DNA of 64,000 bases from Afipia clevelandensis ATCC 49720 (GTDB taxonomy: Bacteria > Pseudomonadota > Alphaproteobacteria > Rhizobiales > Xanthobacteraceae): positions 623,703-687,702 of the forward strand of contig NZ_KB375281.1 in NCBI RefSeq assembly GCF_000336555.1, read 5' to 3'. The notes beneath the pieces are model-generated. The model saw only the letters and a program-made list of their open reading frames with translations. It did not search any database and had not been told where the DNA came from. Position numbers and translations under genes: made by a program. This document shows, one piece after another, positions 38,415 through 47,946 of this stretch. Each line of letters begins with the position of its first letter. Positions within the stretch are counted from its first letter, which is position 1.

Positions 38415-39542
38415 ATGAGCGCGAACCCAAACCCCGGCGGCTGGCGGGCGATGACGGCTGTGGACCTTCCGGCTGTCAACGCACTGGCGGCGCGCATTCA
38501 CCCTGAATATCCGGAGGACCCGGCGGTCTTCGCCGAGCGGCTGCGGCTTTATCCTGACGGATGCCGGGTGTTCGAGCGAGGCGACGGGATCGAGGCCTAT
38601 GTGGTTAGCCACCCGTGGCAGCGCACGGAGCCGCCGGCGCTGAACTCGCTGCTCGGCGAACTGCCCGCCATCCCATCGGCCTATTACATCCACGATCTGG
38701 CGCTGACCCCGGACGTCCGGGGTTCGGGTGCCGCATCTGAGATCGTTGCGTGGCTTGGAGCGCATGCAAGGGCCAGCGGGTTTTCCGGCATGTCGCTGAT
38801 CGCGGTCAACAGCTCGTCGGGGTTCTGGCAGCGTCAGGGATTCGAGGTCACGCGAAACCCGCAGCTTGACGCCAAACTGCGAAGCTATGGCGACGATGCG
38901 GTCTACATGACGCGATCACTTGAGGTTACAGGTTGGCATCCGTCATCGAGAAACATCAGCGCCCTCTATGAACGCCATGCAACTGCCTTTGACCGTGATC
39001 GCGGCAAGCGACTGGTGGAGCATGCGTGGTTCGAGCGGTTCCGGCAGGTGATGCCGGCGGGAGCGGATGTGCTCGATTTCGGATGCGGCTCGGGCGAGCC
39101 GGTGGCGCGCTATCTGATCGAGGCGGGGCACAGGGTTACGGGCGTCGATTCATCGCCGACGCTGATTGAACTTTGCCGCTCGCGCTTTCCGGATCAGACA
39201 TGGATTGCGGGCGATATGCGAAAGGTTTCGCTCGCGCGCCGCTTTGGCGGCATTGTAGCGTGGAACAGTTTCTTTCATCTCACTCCGGACGATCAGCGCG
39301 CGATGTTCGCCGTCTTCCGCGATCATGCGGAGCCAGGCGCCGCACTGATGTTCACCAGCGGCCCGGCAGCGGGAGAGGCGATTGGAAGCTATCGGGGCGA
39401 GGCGCTGTATCACGCCAGTTTGGCGACTGCGGAATATGAAGCGCTGCTGGCGGCACACGGGTTTTCAACCGTGCAGCATGTGGTGGAAGATCCGGAGTGC
39501 GGCGGCCTGACGGTGTGGCTGGCGCGGAGACAGCCAGCCTGA
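38415..39542 (+). CDS. GNAT acetyltransferase fused to a class I SAM methyltransferase
   Basis: A 375-residue two-domain protein. Residues 1 to about 165 are a GNAT fold: HDLALTPDVRGSGAASEIV is the acetyl-CoA pyrophosphate loop (R-G-S-G-A). Residues from about 178 are a class I methyltransferase: VLDFGCGSGEPVARYLIEAG is SAM motif I, VTGVDSSPTLIELC motif II and WNSFFHLTPDDQRAMF motif IV. Both halves look complete and are joined at EVTGWHPSSRN with no stop or frameshift. Each family is normally a separate protein. The targets are unknown. The gene stands alone between SDR and purF. Confidence 0.85.
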   Translation: MSANPNPGGWRAMTAVDLPAVNALAARIHPEYPEDPAVFAERLRLYPDGCRVFERGDGIEAYVVSHPWQRTEPPALNSLLGELPAIPSAYYIHDLALTPDVRGSGAASEIVAWLGAHARASGFSGMSLIAVNSSSGFWQRQGFEVTRNPQLDAKLRSYGDDAVYMTRSLEVTGWHPSSRNISALYERHATAFDRDRGKRLVEHAWFERFRQVMPAGADVLDFGCGSGEPVARYLIEAGHRVTGVDSSPTLIELCRSRFPDQTWIAGDMRKVSLARRFGGIVAWNSFFHLTPDDQRAMFAVFRDHAEPGAALMFTSGPAAGEAIGSYRGEALYHASLATAEYEALLAAHGFSTVQHVVEDPECGGLTVWLARRQPA

Positions 39543-39569
39543 GCGGGTGACCGCGCAGGCTGATGATGT

Positions 39570-41090
39570 TCAGCTCGCCTCGGCCAGCAGCGATAGCTGA
39601 TGCGGCTGCTGCTCGACCTGGGTCTGGTCGGTGAGGTGCGTCGGATAGGCGCCCGTGAAGCAGTGATCGGCGAACTTCGGGTTGGCAGGATCGCGGCCGT
39701 CGAAACCCATCGCGCGATAAATGCCGTCGATGGACAGGAACGCCAGCGAATCGGCGCCGATGATCTCGCGCATTTCCTCAATGCTGTGGGTCGCGGCCAG
39801 CAGGCCGCCGCGGTCCGGCAGGTCGATGCCGTAATAGTCCGGATTGACGATCGGCGGCGAGGCGAGGCGGAAGTGGACTTCCTTCGCGCCCGCGTCGCGC
39901 ATCATGCGCACGATCTTTTTCGAGGTGGTGCCGCGCACCAGCGAGTCGTCGATCAGGATGATGCGCTTGCCTTCGATGGCGGCGCGGTTCGGCGCATGCT
40001 TCATCCGCACGCCGAGTTCGCGCACGCTTTGCGTCGGCTGAATAAAGGTGCGGCCCACATAGTGATTGCGGATGATGCCGAGCTCGAACGGCACGCCGGA
40101 GAACTGGCTGTAGCCAACGGCGGCAGGCACGCCGGAATCCGGCACCGGAACGACCACGTCCACCTCGACCGGATTTTCGCGCGCAAGCTGCGCGCCGAAC
40201 GCCTTGCGCACTTCGTAGACCGAGCGGCCGCCGACGATGGAGTCCGGCCGTGCGAAATAGATGTATTCAAAGATGCAGGGACGGGGCGGCTGCGGCGGGA
40301 ACGGCTTGTGGATTTCCTGGCCGTGCTCGTCGAACACGATGACTTCGCCCGGCTCGATGTCGCGGACATATTTCGCGCCGATGATATCCAGGGCACAGGT
40401 CTCGGAGGCGAGGATCGGACACCCGTCGAGTTCGCCGAGGACGAGGGGGCGGATGCCGAGCGGATCGCGCGCGCCGACCAGCTTCTTGTTGGTGAGCGAG
40501 ACCAGCGCATAGGCGCCTTCGATGGCGCGCAGCGCTTCGATATAGCGCTCAATAAAACGGCCGCGCTTGGATTGCGCGACCAGATGCAGGATGACTTCGG
40601 TATCGGTGGTCGACTGCATCACGGTGCCGTGGCGGACCAACTCACGGCGCAGCGACAGACCGTTGGTGAGGTTGCCATTGTGCGCGACGGCGAAGCCGCC
40701 TGCGTTCAGTTCGGCGAACAGGGGCTGCACGTTGCGAAGGATGGTGCCGCCGGTGGTGGAGTAACGGACATGGCCGACGGCCATGTTGCCGGGCAGGCGT
40801 TCGATGACTTCGGCGCGGGAGAAGGTGTCGCCGACAAGGCCGAGACGGCGTTCGGAATGGAAGCGGCCATGGTCGTAGGTGACGATGCCGGCGGCTTCTT
40901 GGCCGCGATGCTGGAGCGCATGAAGCCCGAGGGCGGTAATGGCGGCGGCTTCGGGATGTCCGAAAATGCCGAACACGCCGCACTCTTCGCGCAGCGTGTC
41001 ACCGTTCAGGTCCTTGTCGAGATCGTCATCCAGGTCGTAGCCGGATTTGGAGGAGGGAGTGGCAGACTGATCGCCAGAAGGGGTTTTCAT
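39570..41090 (-). CDS. purF: Amidophosphoribosyltransferase
   Basis: A 506-residue PurF, which makes phosphoribosylamine from PRPP and glutamine, the first purine step. After a hydrophilic propeptide of about 36 residues the nucleophile Cys begins ECGVFGIFGHPEA. The PRPP loop is IILIDDSLVRGTTSKKIV. I start at ATG 41090; a GTG three codons upstream is possible. CvpA precedes it on the same strand, 42 bases away, the same linkage as in E. coli. Long propeptides of this kind are removed on maturation in Bacillus-type enzymes. Confidence 0.95.
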   Translation of the reverse strand: MKTPSGDQSATPSSKSGYDLDDDLDKDLNGDTLREECGVFGIFGHPEAAAITALGLHALQHRGQEAAGIVTYDHGRFHSERRLGLVGDTFSRAEVIERLPGNMAVGHVRYSTTGGTILRNVQPLFAELNAGGFAVAHNGNLTNGLSLRRELVRHGTVMQSTTDTEVILHLVAQSKRGRFIERYIEALRAIEGAYALVSLTNKKLVGARDPLGIRPLVLGELDGCPILASETCALDIIGAKYVRDIEPGEVIVFDEHGQEIHKPFPPQPPRPCIFEYIYFARPDSIVGGRSVYEVRKAFGAQLARENPVEVDVVVPVPDSGVPAAVGYSQFSGVPFELGIIRNHYVGRTFIQPTQSVRELGVRMKHAPNRAAIEGKRIILIDDSLVRGTTSKKIVRMMRDAGAKEVHFRLASPPIVNPDYYGIDLPDRGGLLAATHSIEEMREIIGADSLAFLSIDGIYRAMGFDGRDPANPKFADHCFTGAYPTHLTDQTQVEQQPHQLSLLAEAS

Positions 41091-41132
41091 ATGGTCCACC
41101 GCGCCCTTGTCTGAGGCAGGACTGGCCTGAGC

Positions 41133-41777
41133 CTAGCGTCCTGCGGGTTTGCTTTCGATCAACTGTTTCAGCCCGTCACGAGCCGATTTGCCATACCCGC
41201 CGTCGTTTCCCACCGTTGCCGTCGTGCGCGGTTCGGGAGCAGCATCGGTCTGCTCCTCGTCGCCCTTTTTCTTGAACCTCTTCAAGATGGTGTTCTCGGG
41301 GTCGTCGGGCAAGAGGCCCATCAGCCACTCGCCGGTTCCCTGCAACATCACCTTGGACTTGGCACTACGGACCCAATCGGGCTGTTGTTTGTCCGGCACC
41401 AGCCAAGCGAAGAACAAAAATGCCACCACCATGATCAACAGGCCGCGAGCGAGGCCGAACAGGAAGCCGAGCGTGCGGTCCAGCGCGCCGATCCGGGAGT
41501 CCAGGATCATGTCCGAGATTCGGACGGTGATGATCGAGACCACGATCAGCGTCAGGATGAACACACCGGCGACCACAGCAACCGCAGCCACCGTCTCGTT
41601 GTTGAAATAGGTTTTCGCCGTCGGCAGCAGCTTCTGATAGGCGTACAGCGTGGTCAGGGCGGCGGCGCCCCATGCGGCGATCGACAGGATCTCGCGCATG
41701 AAACCGCGGATCATCGCCAGAAGACCCGACAACAGCATCACGGCAAGGACGATAATGTCGAGAAGCGTTATCGGCAT
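41133..41777 (-). CDS. cvpA: CvpA family membrane protein
   Basis: A 214-residue inner-membrane protein with four helices in the first 130 residues (LLDIIVLAVMLLSGLLAMIR, GAAALTTLYAYQKLL) and a hydrophilic tail rich in charged residues. It matches the CvpA family, named for colicin V production in E. coli, where it lies next to purF as here. The role is unclear; envelope homeostasis is most often proposed. The 218 bases upstream, to the radA stop, show no further gene. Confidence 0.88.
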   Translation of the reverse strand: MPITLLDIIVLAVMLLSGLLAMIRGFMREILSIAAWGAAALTTLYAYQKLLPTAKTYFNNETVAAVAVVAGVFILTLIVVSIITVRISDMILDSRIGALDRTLGFLFGLARGLLIMVVAFLFFAWLVPDKQQPDWVRSAKSKVMLQGTGEWLMGLLPDDPENTILKRFKKKGDEEQTDAAPEPRTTATVGNDGGYGKSARDGLKQLIESKPAGR

Positions 41778-41995
41778 CGGATGGTCAGGTCCGCTTTCAG
41801 TTTCAAAAGCCGCGAATCGGGTCGCTCAGTCCCCGGATAGCTGACGGCCATATCGCACGTCCCGCAAGGGCCGGGAACCCGCAAAAAGCCCGGCATCAAC
41901 GGCAAAACTGCATCGCAGCCATGGAACGCCCGTTGCGGTTAACGGTCCGTAGCGAAAGCGGCGCGCAGCCTCGTGAGGCCGCCGGTTATATAGCG

Positions 41996-43462
41996 TCAGC
42001 GCACACGCGCGTCACGCCGCGCTTCGTCGTCACGGCGCTGGAATCGGCCCTCCGGAGCGGATTTTGCCGGTGCTGTGGCTTTGCGGCCCTTGGCGGCGAT
42101 GTCCGCCACCAGCGAGGTGAGCGAACCGACCGTGTTGAGCGCCAGTCCGGCGTCGCCCACGGCATCGCCGCGCGCGGTTTCCGGCAGCACGGCGCGGCCG
42201 AAACCGAGCTTGGCGGCTTCCTTGAGCCGTGCGGACGTTTGCGCCACCGGGCGAACCGCGCCGGACAGCGAGATTTCGCCGAAATAGACCGCATCGACCG
42301 GCAGCGGCGCATTGGCGAGTGACGACACCAGCGCGGCGGCCGCGGCCATGTCCGCTGCGGGCTCGTTGATGCGCAGGCCGCCGGCGACATTGAAGTAGAC
42401 GTCGTAGCCGGAGAGCTTGACGCCGCAATGGGCCTCCAGCACCGCCAGCACCATGGACAGGCGGCTGGATTCCCAGCCGACCACGGCGCGGCGCGGCGTG
42501 CCCAGGGTGGTCGGCACCACCAGCGCCTGCAATTCCACCAGCACGGGACGTGTGCCTTCGAGGCCCGCGAAAACGGCGGTACCCGGACTGCCGAGATCGC
42601 GCTCGGACAGGAACAGTTCCGACGGGTTGGAAACTTCGCGCAGGCCCAGACCTGTCATCTCGAAGACACCGATTTCGTCGGTGGGGCCGAAGCGGTTCTT
42701 CACCGCGCGCAGAATGCGGAATTGCTGCGAGCCTTCGCCCTCAAAACTCATCACCGCATCGACCATGTGCTCGACCACGCGGGGACCGGCGATCTGACCA
42801 TCCTTGGTGACGTGGCCGACAAGGATCAGCGCCGCGCCGGACTTCTTGGCAAAGCGAATGAGCGCCTGCGCCGAGGCGCGGACCTGCGTCACGGTGCCGG
42901 GTGCGGATTCCACCGTGTCGGTCCACATGGTCTGGATGGAGTCGATCACCACAAGGCGCGGCGGCGTGCCTTCCGACAGCGTGGCGATGATGTCTTCCAC
43001 CGAGGTCTGCGCAGCCAGTTGCACCGAGGCATCGGCAAGTCCGAGCCGCGCGGCGCGCAGGCGCACCTGCGCCACGGCTTCTTCGCCGGATATGTAGACC
43101 ACACGGTGCCCGGCGCGCGCCATCAGGCTGGTGGCTTGGGTGAGCAGCGTTGATTTGCCGATGCCGGGATCGCCTCCGACCAGCAGCACCGAGCCTCGCA
43201 CAAAGCCGCCGCCGGTGACGCGGTCGAGTTCGGTCATGCCCGATGAGAGGCGCGGCGCTTCAGGGCTCGAGCCGGTGAGGGATTCCAGCGCGAAGGGCCG
43301 GCCCTTGCGCTTGGCGCGCAGATTGGCGGGCACGGAGGTTGCGCCGGTGACGTCTTCCTCCGACAGCGTGTTCCACTCGCCGCAGGACTCGCACTTGCCC
43401 TGCCACTTGTTATAGGCGGCACCGCAGTTCTGGCAGACAAAGGAGAGGGCGTTTTTCGCCAT
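41996..43462 (-). CDS. radA: DNA repair protein RadA
   Basis: A 488-residue branch-migration ATPase. An N-terminal C4 zinc finger (CQNCGAAYNKW, CESCGEWNT), the Walker A GGDPGIGKSTLL, the RadA-specific KNRFGPTDEIGVFEM motif and a C-terminal Lon-like domain (SGYDVYFNVAGGLRINEPAAD) are all in order. It acts with RecA on recombination intermediates. The last 30 residues are a basic tail. The gene is complete. Confidence 0.96.
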   Translation of the reverse strand: MAKNALSFVCQNCGAAYNKWQGKCESCGEWNTLSEEDVTGATSVPANLRAKRKGRPFALESLTGSSPEAPRLSSGMTELDRVTGGGFVRGSVLLVGGDPGIGKSTLLTQATSLMARAGHRVVYISGEEAVAQVRLRAARLGLADASVQLAAQTSVEDIIATLSEGTPPRLVVIDSIQTMWTDTVESAPGTVTQVRASAQALIRFAKKSGAALILVGHVTKDGQIAGPRVVEHMVDAVMSFEGEGSQQFRILRAVKNRFGPTDEIGVFEMTGLGLREVSNPSELFLSERDLGSPGTAVFAGLEGTRPVLVELQALVVPTTLGTPRRAVVGWESSRLSMVLAVLEAHCGVKLSGYDVYFNVAGGLRINEPAADMAAAAALVSSLANAPLPVDAVYFGEISLSGAVRPVAQTSARLKEAAKLGFGRAVLPETARGDAVGDAGLALNTVGSLTSLVADIAAKGRKATAPAKSAPEGRFQRRDDEARRDARVR

Positions 43463-43603
43463 GGAGCGGGCCTGCCAGCGTCAGAACAACGGGAATCGTA
43501 TGTTCCTCTTTTGTTCACAAAAAGCGTTAAAAAGTCAACCCATGTCCGTGCGGCCCCCCGATGGCAGGCGTCTGCCGAAGCGGGGGCAAGAGGTAGCCTT
43601 TCT

Positions 43604-44362
43604 CTAACGCGGGTCGATCACCAGTTCGGTGCGCACGCTGCGGACGTCCACCTCGAACTCCATGCCGATCACCGGCGGCCATGCCGGATACCAGGCGAGG
43701 CCGAGCTGACTGATCTTGTCTTCGGCGAAGACGGTATCGAGCAGCGGGCGGATGTCGTGAACGGTGTAAATCTGCGCGGCGGTGACCTTGCTCCAGTCGC
43801 ACCCGAGTGCGGCGACACGCTCGCGCATCGCGTTCATGACAAAGCGCGCCTTGGTCTCAAGTCCCTTGAGCGAGACATCGCGTCCGCCGACGATGCGCTC
43901 GGAAGGCGGGGCGCCATCGCGGATTTCAGGCTTGCCTGAAATCAGGAAGTCGCCGGACGCGCCAGTTTCCGGAACGGTGTAGGTGAAGGCAAAGAACATC
44001 GCCTCGCTCGGCACCTCGGTAATTGGCGCGAGATTGCTGCGCGCCAGCGGATTGATGTCGCCGGCCTTGCAGCCCCATTGATGCAGCGTCTTGAGATATT
44101 CGCCATTGAAGGCCTGAAACTGTTCGCCGGTCATCGCCGCGGGCGAGCGCAGTTCACAGGCTGCCAAAGCCGTGACCGGGCGGCCTTCGCGTTCGAGATG
44201 CTTTTTGATGAAAGCGAAGCCATCGGCCATCGGGATCGGGCGCATCAAGCGCACGCGGCGCAGCGCGTATCCGGGCAGGGCGGCCACGCCGCTTGAGAAT
44301 GGCCCTCCGGGCGAAACGATGTACTTGTAGTTTCCGGGCGCGAACTCCGTGACGTCGGGCAT
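43604..44362 (-). CDS. Conserved protein, CnbZ/RidA-like deaminase family (tentative)
   Basis: A 252-residue cytoplasmic protein. The opening YKYIVSPGGPFSSGVAALPG and the middle SEAMFFAFTYTVPETG and DFLISGKPEIRDG recall proteins annotated as 2-amino-5-chloromuconate deaminase CnbZ, a distant RidA relative, but I recognise this only from wording and give it low weight. No aromatic-degradation gene is adjacent. It lies on the same strand as alr (26-base gap) and radA. Confidence 0.55.
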   Translation of the reverse strand: MPDVTEFAPGNYKYIVSPGGPFSSGVAALPGYALRRVRLMRPIPMADGFAFIKKHLEREGRPVTALAACELRSPAAMTGEQFQAFNGEYLKTLHQWGCKAGDINPLARSNLAPITEVPSEAMFFAFTYTVPETGASGDFLISGKPEIRDGAPPSERIVGGRDVSLKGLETKARFVMNAMRERVAALGCDWSKVTAAQIYTVHDIRPLLDTVFAEDKISQLGLAWYPAWPPVIGMEFEVDVRSVRTELVIDPR

Positions 44363-44388
44363 TCGGCTGTCCTTCTTCTTGTTTGAAC

Positions 44389-45555
44389 TTATTGCCCGCC
44401 CTTGTAAGCGCGCACGTATCGCTTGCCGAGGCTCGTCAGCACCTCATAGCCGATGGTGCCGAAGTGATGCGCCAGTTCGTCCACGGTGATCTCGCTGTTG
44501 AGCAGCGAAACCAGCGCGCCGCGACGGGTTGCGCCGGGTGGCAAAGCCGTGATGTCGATGGCCATCAGGTCCATCGAGATGCGGCCCGCGACCGGGCAGC
44601 GTTTGCCTGCGACCATCGCCTCTGCACTGCGCATGTTGTCGATGCTGCCCGCGGCACGGAAATAGCCGTCGGCATATCCCGCCGTCACGATCGCCAGCTT
44701 GGTCGGCTGTCGCGCGGTCCATGTGCCACCATAGCCGACATGCTCGCCTTTCTCGACATTGCGGACCTGCGCCACGCGAACTTTCAGATCGACCACGGGC
44801 TGCATCGGCGTATCGGCTTCCGGCGTCGGATTGACGCCGTAGAGCGCCGCGCCGGGCCGCACCATGTCGAAGTGGAATTGCGGCCCGAGGAAAATGCCGG
44901 ACGAATTCGCCAGCGAGGCAGGAACGCCGGAAAACTGCGAGGCGATTTCGCGGAACGCCGCGACCTGCCGTCCATTCGATGGATCGTTCAGCAGTTCGGC
45001 GCTGGCAAGATGACTCATCACCAGCGAAATGCCGTGATTGCCGTTCTTGATCCGCGGCAACAGCGCCTGCGCTTCCGCGATACGGAAGCCGAGGCGGTTC
45101 ATACCGGTGTCGATATGGATCGCCGCCTGACCCTCCCAGCCGCTGGTGGTGCGGAACGCATCCCACTCGGCGAGTTCGGTAGCATCGCCGATCACCGGGC
45201 GGCAATCGTACTTCGCGTACTGGTCGCCTGCACCGGAAAAGAAGCCGTCCAGCACATAGATGACTGAGGTCGGCGTGACGTCGCGCACGGCGCGCGCCTC
45301 GTCCAGCGTGGCGACGAAGAATGTACGGCAGCCGGCTTTCGCCAGCGCGCGGGTGACCTGTGCAATGCCGCAGCCATAGGCGTCCGCCTTGACCACGGCG
45401 GCGCAGTCGGCCGGCACGGCCTGGCTGCCGAGCTTGCGCCAGTTGGCAACGATGGCATCGAGGTCGATGGTCAGAAGGCCGGTCGCGCTTGCGGGCAGGG
45501 GCGCATCCGCCGCGATGATGGTGTCGGAAGATTTGAGATCGGAAGCAGGAGTCAT
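44389..45555 (-). CDS. alr: Alanine racemase
   Basis: A 388-residue PLP enzyme that makes D-alanine for peptidoglycan. The PLP lysine is in AVVKADAYGCGI; GPQFHFDMVRPGAALYG holds barrel residues contacting the cofactor; the second catalytic residue is the Tyr in HVGYGGTWTA, and RISMDLMAIDIT is also conserved. I start at ATG 45555. It may instead be the catabolic DadX type, but no dadA is near. The next gene on its strand upstream is dnaB. Confidence 0.94.
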   Translation of the reverse strand: MTPASDLKSSDTIIAADAPLPASATGLLTIDLDAIVANWRKLGSQAVPADCAAVVKADAYGCGIAQVTRALAKAGCRTFFVATLDEARAVRDVTPTSVIYVLDGFFSGAGDQYAKYDCRPVIGDATELAEWDAFRTTSGWEGQAAIHIDTGMNRLGFRIAEAQALLPRIKNGNHGISLVMSHLASAELLNDPSNGRQVAAFREIASQFSGVPASLANSSGIFLGPQFHFDMVRPGAALYGVNPTPEADTPMQPVVDLKVRVAQVRNVEKGEHVGYGGTWTARQPTKLAIVTAGYADGYFRAAGSIDNMRSAEAMVAGKRCPVAGRISMDLMAIDITALPPGATRRGALVSLLNSEITVDELAHHFGTIGYEVLTSLGKRYVRAYKGGQ

Positions 45556-45628
45556 TGGCTCGGGCAGCAAGTGTGATTCAAACGTTGAACCACACTAACA
45601 CACTCTTTGCGCCCCGACGTACAGCCGA

Positions 45629-47131
45629 TCAGCCAAATCGCTCGGGCAGTTGCGCGTCAGGCGCGAGATCGCCGAAGCGGGTGACGCTGGCGTCGAACTG
45701 CAGGTTGATGGTGCCGGTGGGGCCATGACGCTGCTTGCCGATGATAACTTCGGCTTTTCCGTGCACCAGCGACATGTCGAGCTGCCACTTCTCATGCTCG
45801 GGCGTACCGGGACGCGGCTCCTTGCTCTGCAGGTAGTATTCCTCGCGATAGACGAACAGCACGACGTCGGCGTCCTGTTCGATCGACCCTGATTCACGCA
45901 AGTCCGAAAGCTGTGGGCGCTTGTCGTCGCGGCTTTCGACCTGACGCGACAACTGTGAAAGCGCGATGATCGGAACGCTGAGTTCCTTGGCCAGCGCTTT
46001 CAGGCCGGTGGTGATCTCGGTAATTTCCTGCACGCGGTTGTCCGAGCGCTTGCCCGATCCCGACAGAAGCTGGATGTAGTCGATGATCAGTAGATCGAGA
46101 CCCTTCTGCCGTTTCAGCCGCCGCGCGCGCGCGGTGAGCTGCGAGATCGAGAGACCGCCGCTGTCATCGACATAGAACGGCAGGCTCTGCATTTCGATGG
46201 AATGGTCGCGGATCTTGTCGAAGTCGGCTTCGCTGATGCCGCCGCGGCGGATCGAGCTTGACGAGATGCCGGTGCGCTCGGCGAGAATACGGGTCGCGAG
46301 CTGTTCGGCCGACATTTCGAGCGAGAAGAAGCCGACCACGCCGCCGTCGACGGATTTCATCTGTCCGTCCGGTTGAACCTCGCCGCGCCACTTCTGTGCG
46401 ACATTGAACGCGATGTTGGTGGCCAGCGCGGTCTTGCCCATGGCTGGGCGGCCAGCGAGAACGATCAAGTCGGACGGCTGCAGGCCGCCCATCTTGATGT
46501 CCATGTCGCGCAGGCCGGAGGCGAGGCCCGACAGATTGCCGTCGCGGCTGTAGGCGGCGGCGGCCATGTCCACTGCGGTGGTCAGGGCCTGCGAGAATTT
46601 CTGGAAGCCGCCATCGTAGCGGCCGGACTCGGCGAGGTCGTAGAGTTTCTTTTCGGCGTCCTCGATCTGCGCGCGCGGCGCGAAGTCCACCGGCGCGTCG
46701 AATGCGACATTCACCATATCCTCGCCGACACGGATCAGGTCTCGGCGGATCGAGAGATCGTAGACGGTGCGTCCGTAGTCCTGCGCGTTGATGATGGTGG
46801 TCGCTTCGGCGGCGAGGCGGGCGAGATACTGCGCCACCGTCATGCCGCCGCCGATGTCGGTGTCGGCGGGAACAAATGTCTTCAGCGTCACCGGGGTAGC
46901 GATCTTGCCCGCGCGGATCAGGCTGGCCGAGGTCTCGAAGATCAGTTGATGGATCGGCTCGAAGAAATGCTTCGGCTCGAGGAAATCGGAAACCCGATAG
47001 AAGGCGTCGTTGTTGACCAGAATGGCGCCGAGAAGTCCCTGTTCGGCTTCGATATTATGAGGCGCAACCCGGTAAGCCGGCGAGCCGGCGTCCGGCGCGA
47101 GCTTGATAATGTTCGAATCGGTAATCGCCAT
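45629..47131 (-). CDS. dnaB: Replicative DNA helicase DnaB
   Basis: A 500-residue hexameric 5'-3' helicase. The N-terminal collar begins YRVAPHNIEAEQGLLGAI; the RecA-like motor has Walker A GRPAMGKTALA, the VGFFSLEMSAEQLATRIL motif and Walker B LDLLIIDYIQLLSG; the Arg-finger region is ESRDDKRPQLSDLRESGS. It unwinds the fork and recruits primase. No intein is present. It follows the family's usual length. Confidence 0.97.
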   Translation of the reverse strand: MAITDSNIIKLAPDAGSPAYRVAPHNIEAEQGLLGAILVNNDAFYRVSDFLEPKHFFEPIHQLIFETSASLIRAGKIATPVTLKTFVPADTDIGGGMTVAQYLARLAAEATTIINAQDYGRTVYDLSIRRDLIRVGEDMVNVAFDAPVDFAPRAQIEDAEKKLYDLAESGRYDGGFQKFSQALTTAVDMAAAAYSRDGNLSGLASGLRDMDIKMGGLQPSDLIVLAGRPAMGKTALATNIAFNVAQKWRGEVQPDGQMKSVDGGVVGFFSLEMSAEQLATRILAERTGISSSSIRRGGISEADFDKIRDHSIEMQSLPFYVDDSGGLSISQLTARARRLKRQKGLDLLIIDYIQLLSGSGKRSDNRVQEITEITTGLKALAKELSVPIIALSQLSRQVESRDDKRPQLSDLRESGSIEQDADVVLFVYREEYYLQSKEPRPGTPEHEKWQLDMSLVHGKAEVIIGKQRHGPTGTINLQFDASVTRFGDLAPDAQLPERFG

Positions 47132-47471
47132 AGAGGTTTAATGGTCTTCTAATCGGATGAAAGTGGGGCAGGCGGCTGCACGAGGCGGACTGCTACCTAA
47201 TACTTTCAGAGTCGCGGACGGAATGCTTCATCCAAACTATCCCCACTCTTCAATGTGAGAAAGAAACCGCAGGCGGGGCTTGATTTGCGCCGCGCGATCG
47301 GATCGGCCGCTGACAGGACTTCTAAACGCAGGCCTGCGGTATGCTTCAACCGATGCTCGGAAGGCTCTGACTTTCAACGCGGATCGAGCGGGAACCTTGA
47401 CGCCGCCTGCATTCGCAAGGCGGCGTTTCCTTTTTCGAGCGCATCGCGCGAACGAGGCGTCCGCTCCTCAC
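47132..47471. other. Intergenic region upstream of dnaB, with an orphan plus-strand terminator
   Basis: This 340-base gap separates two minus-strand genes. It contains the dnaB promoter on the left and the end of the 47472-47807 gene on the right. A strong plus-strand terminator at 47401-47435 has no plus-strand gene before it, which raises the possibility of a small RNA in about 47180-47435. I found no ORF with a convincing start. Confidence 0.4.
47401..47435 (+). terminator. Orphan intrinsic terminator
   Basis: CGCCGCCT (47401-47408) pairs with AGGCGGCG (47418-47425), the loop adds a two-base GC/GC extension, and TTTCCTTTTT follows. The T-run is on the plus strand only. No annotated plus-strand gene lies within 4 kb upstream. 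Confidence 0.65.
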
Positions 47472-47807
47472 TCAGGAAGCAAGAGCCATGGTCTGGGCCG
47501 GAGGGGGAGCCGCATGTTGCGCCGCGCCGCCCTTGAATGGTGGCGGTCCATCGTCGTCGTCGTCCAGGCGGCGGAGCGCGCTCAGTATATCTTTCAAGGC
47601 AACGGCAGCGGGCGCGCCAGGCAATTGCCGCAGCCAGGGATTGTCCTCGACCGCAAAAGCGTCGGACGCCCAGGCCGCAAGAACGCATCGTTTGTCTGCA
47701 GCGGTAAGAAGGGGACTGGACAGCACCTCGTCAGGGTGACTGAAGGTCGCTGCCAGCAGGGAATTTGCATGAATGTCGAAAGGACGTGAACGAACTTCGG
47801 AACTCAT
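47472..47807 (-). CDS. Conserved small protein of the heat-shock island
   Basis: A 111-residue soluble protein. The middle (SHPDEVLSSPLLTAADKRCVLAAW, here SSPLLTAADKRCVLAAWA, then VEDNPWLRQLPG and LKDILSALRRLDD) is conserved among Rhizobiales small proteins of unknown role. The last 20 residues are Pro/Ala-rich. A sigma-32-like promoter (47852-47879) and AGGAGG before the ATG support expression under heat shock, divergent from hsp20. I know no function. Confidence 0.75.
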   Translation of the reverse strand: MSSEVRSRPFDIHANSLLAATFSHPDEVLSSPLLTAADKRCVLAAWASDAFAVEDNPWLRQLPGAPAAVALKDILSALRRLDDDDDGPPPFKGGAAQHAAPPPAQTMALAS

Positions 47808-47851
47808 GGTCGCCTCCTCTTTCTCCTTTCAGGTTGGGATGGCGCCAAACG

Positions 47852-47879
47852 ATTTAGGCGGGCGAAGGCAGCCGTCAAG
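47852..47879 (-). promoter_or_regulatory. Sigma-32-like promoter for the 47472-47807 gene
   Basis: On the minus strand CTTG (47879-47876), a 17-base spacer and CCTAAAT (47858-47852) match the alphaproteobacterial heat-shock consensus CTTG-N17-CYTATNT with one deviation. A start near 47845 would give a leader of about 38 bases. Confidence 0.5.
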
Positions 47880-47946
47880 ATTTCCTGGCGAAAAAATTGC
47901 GTCGTTAACCAATGCGGTTTCGTCCGAAAAATTTTTCAAGGAGGGG

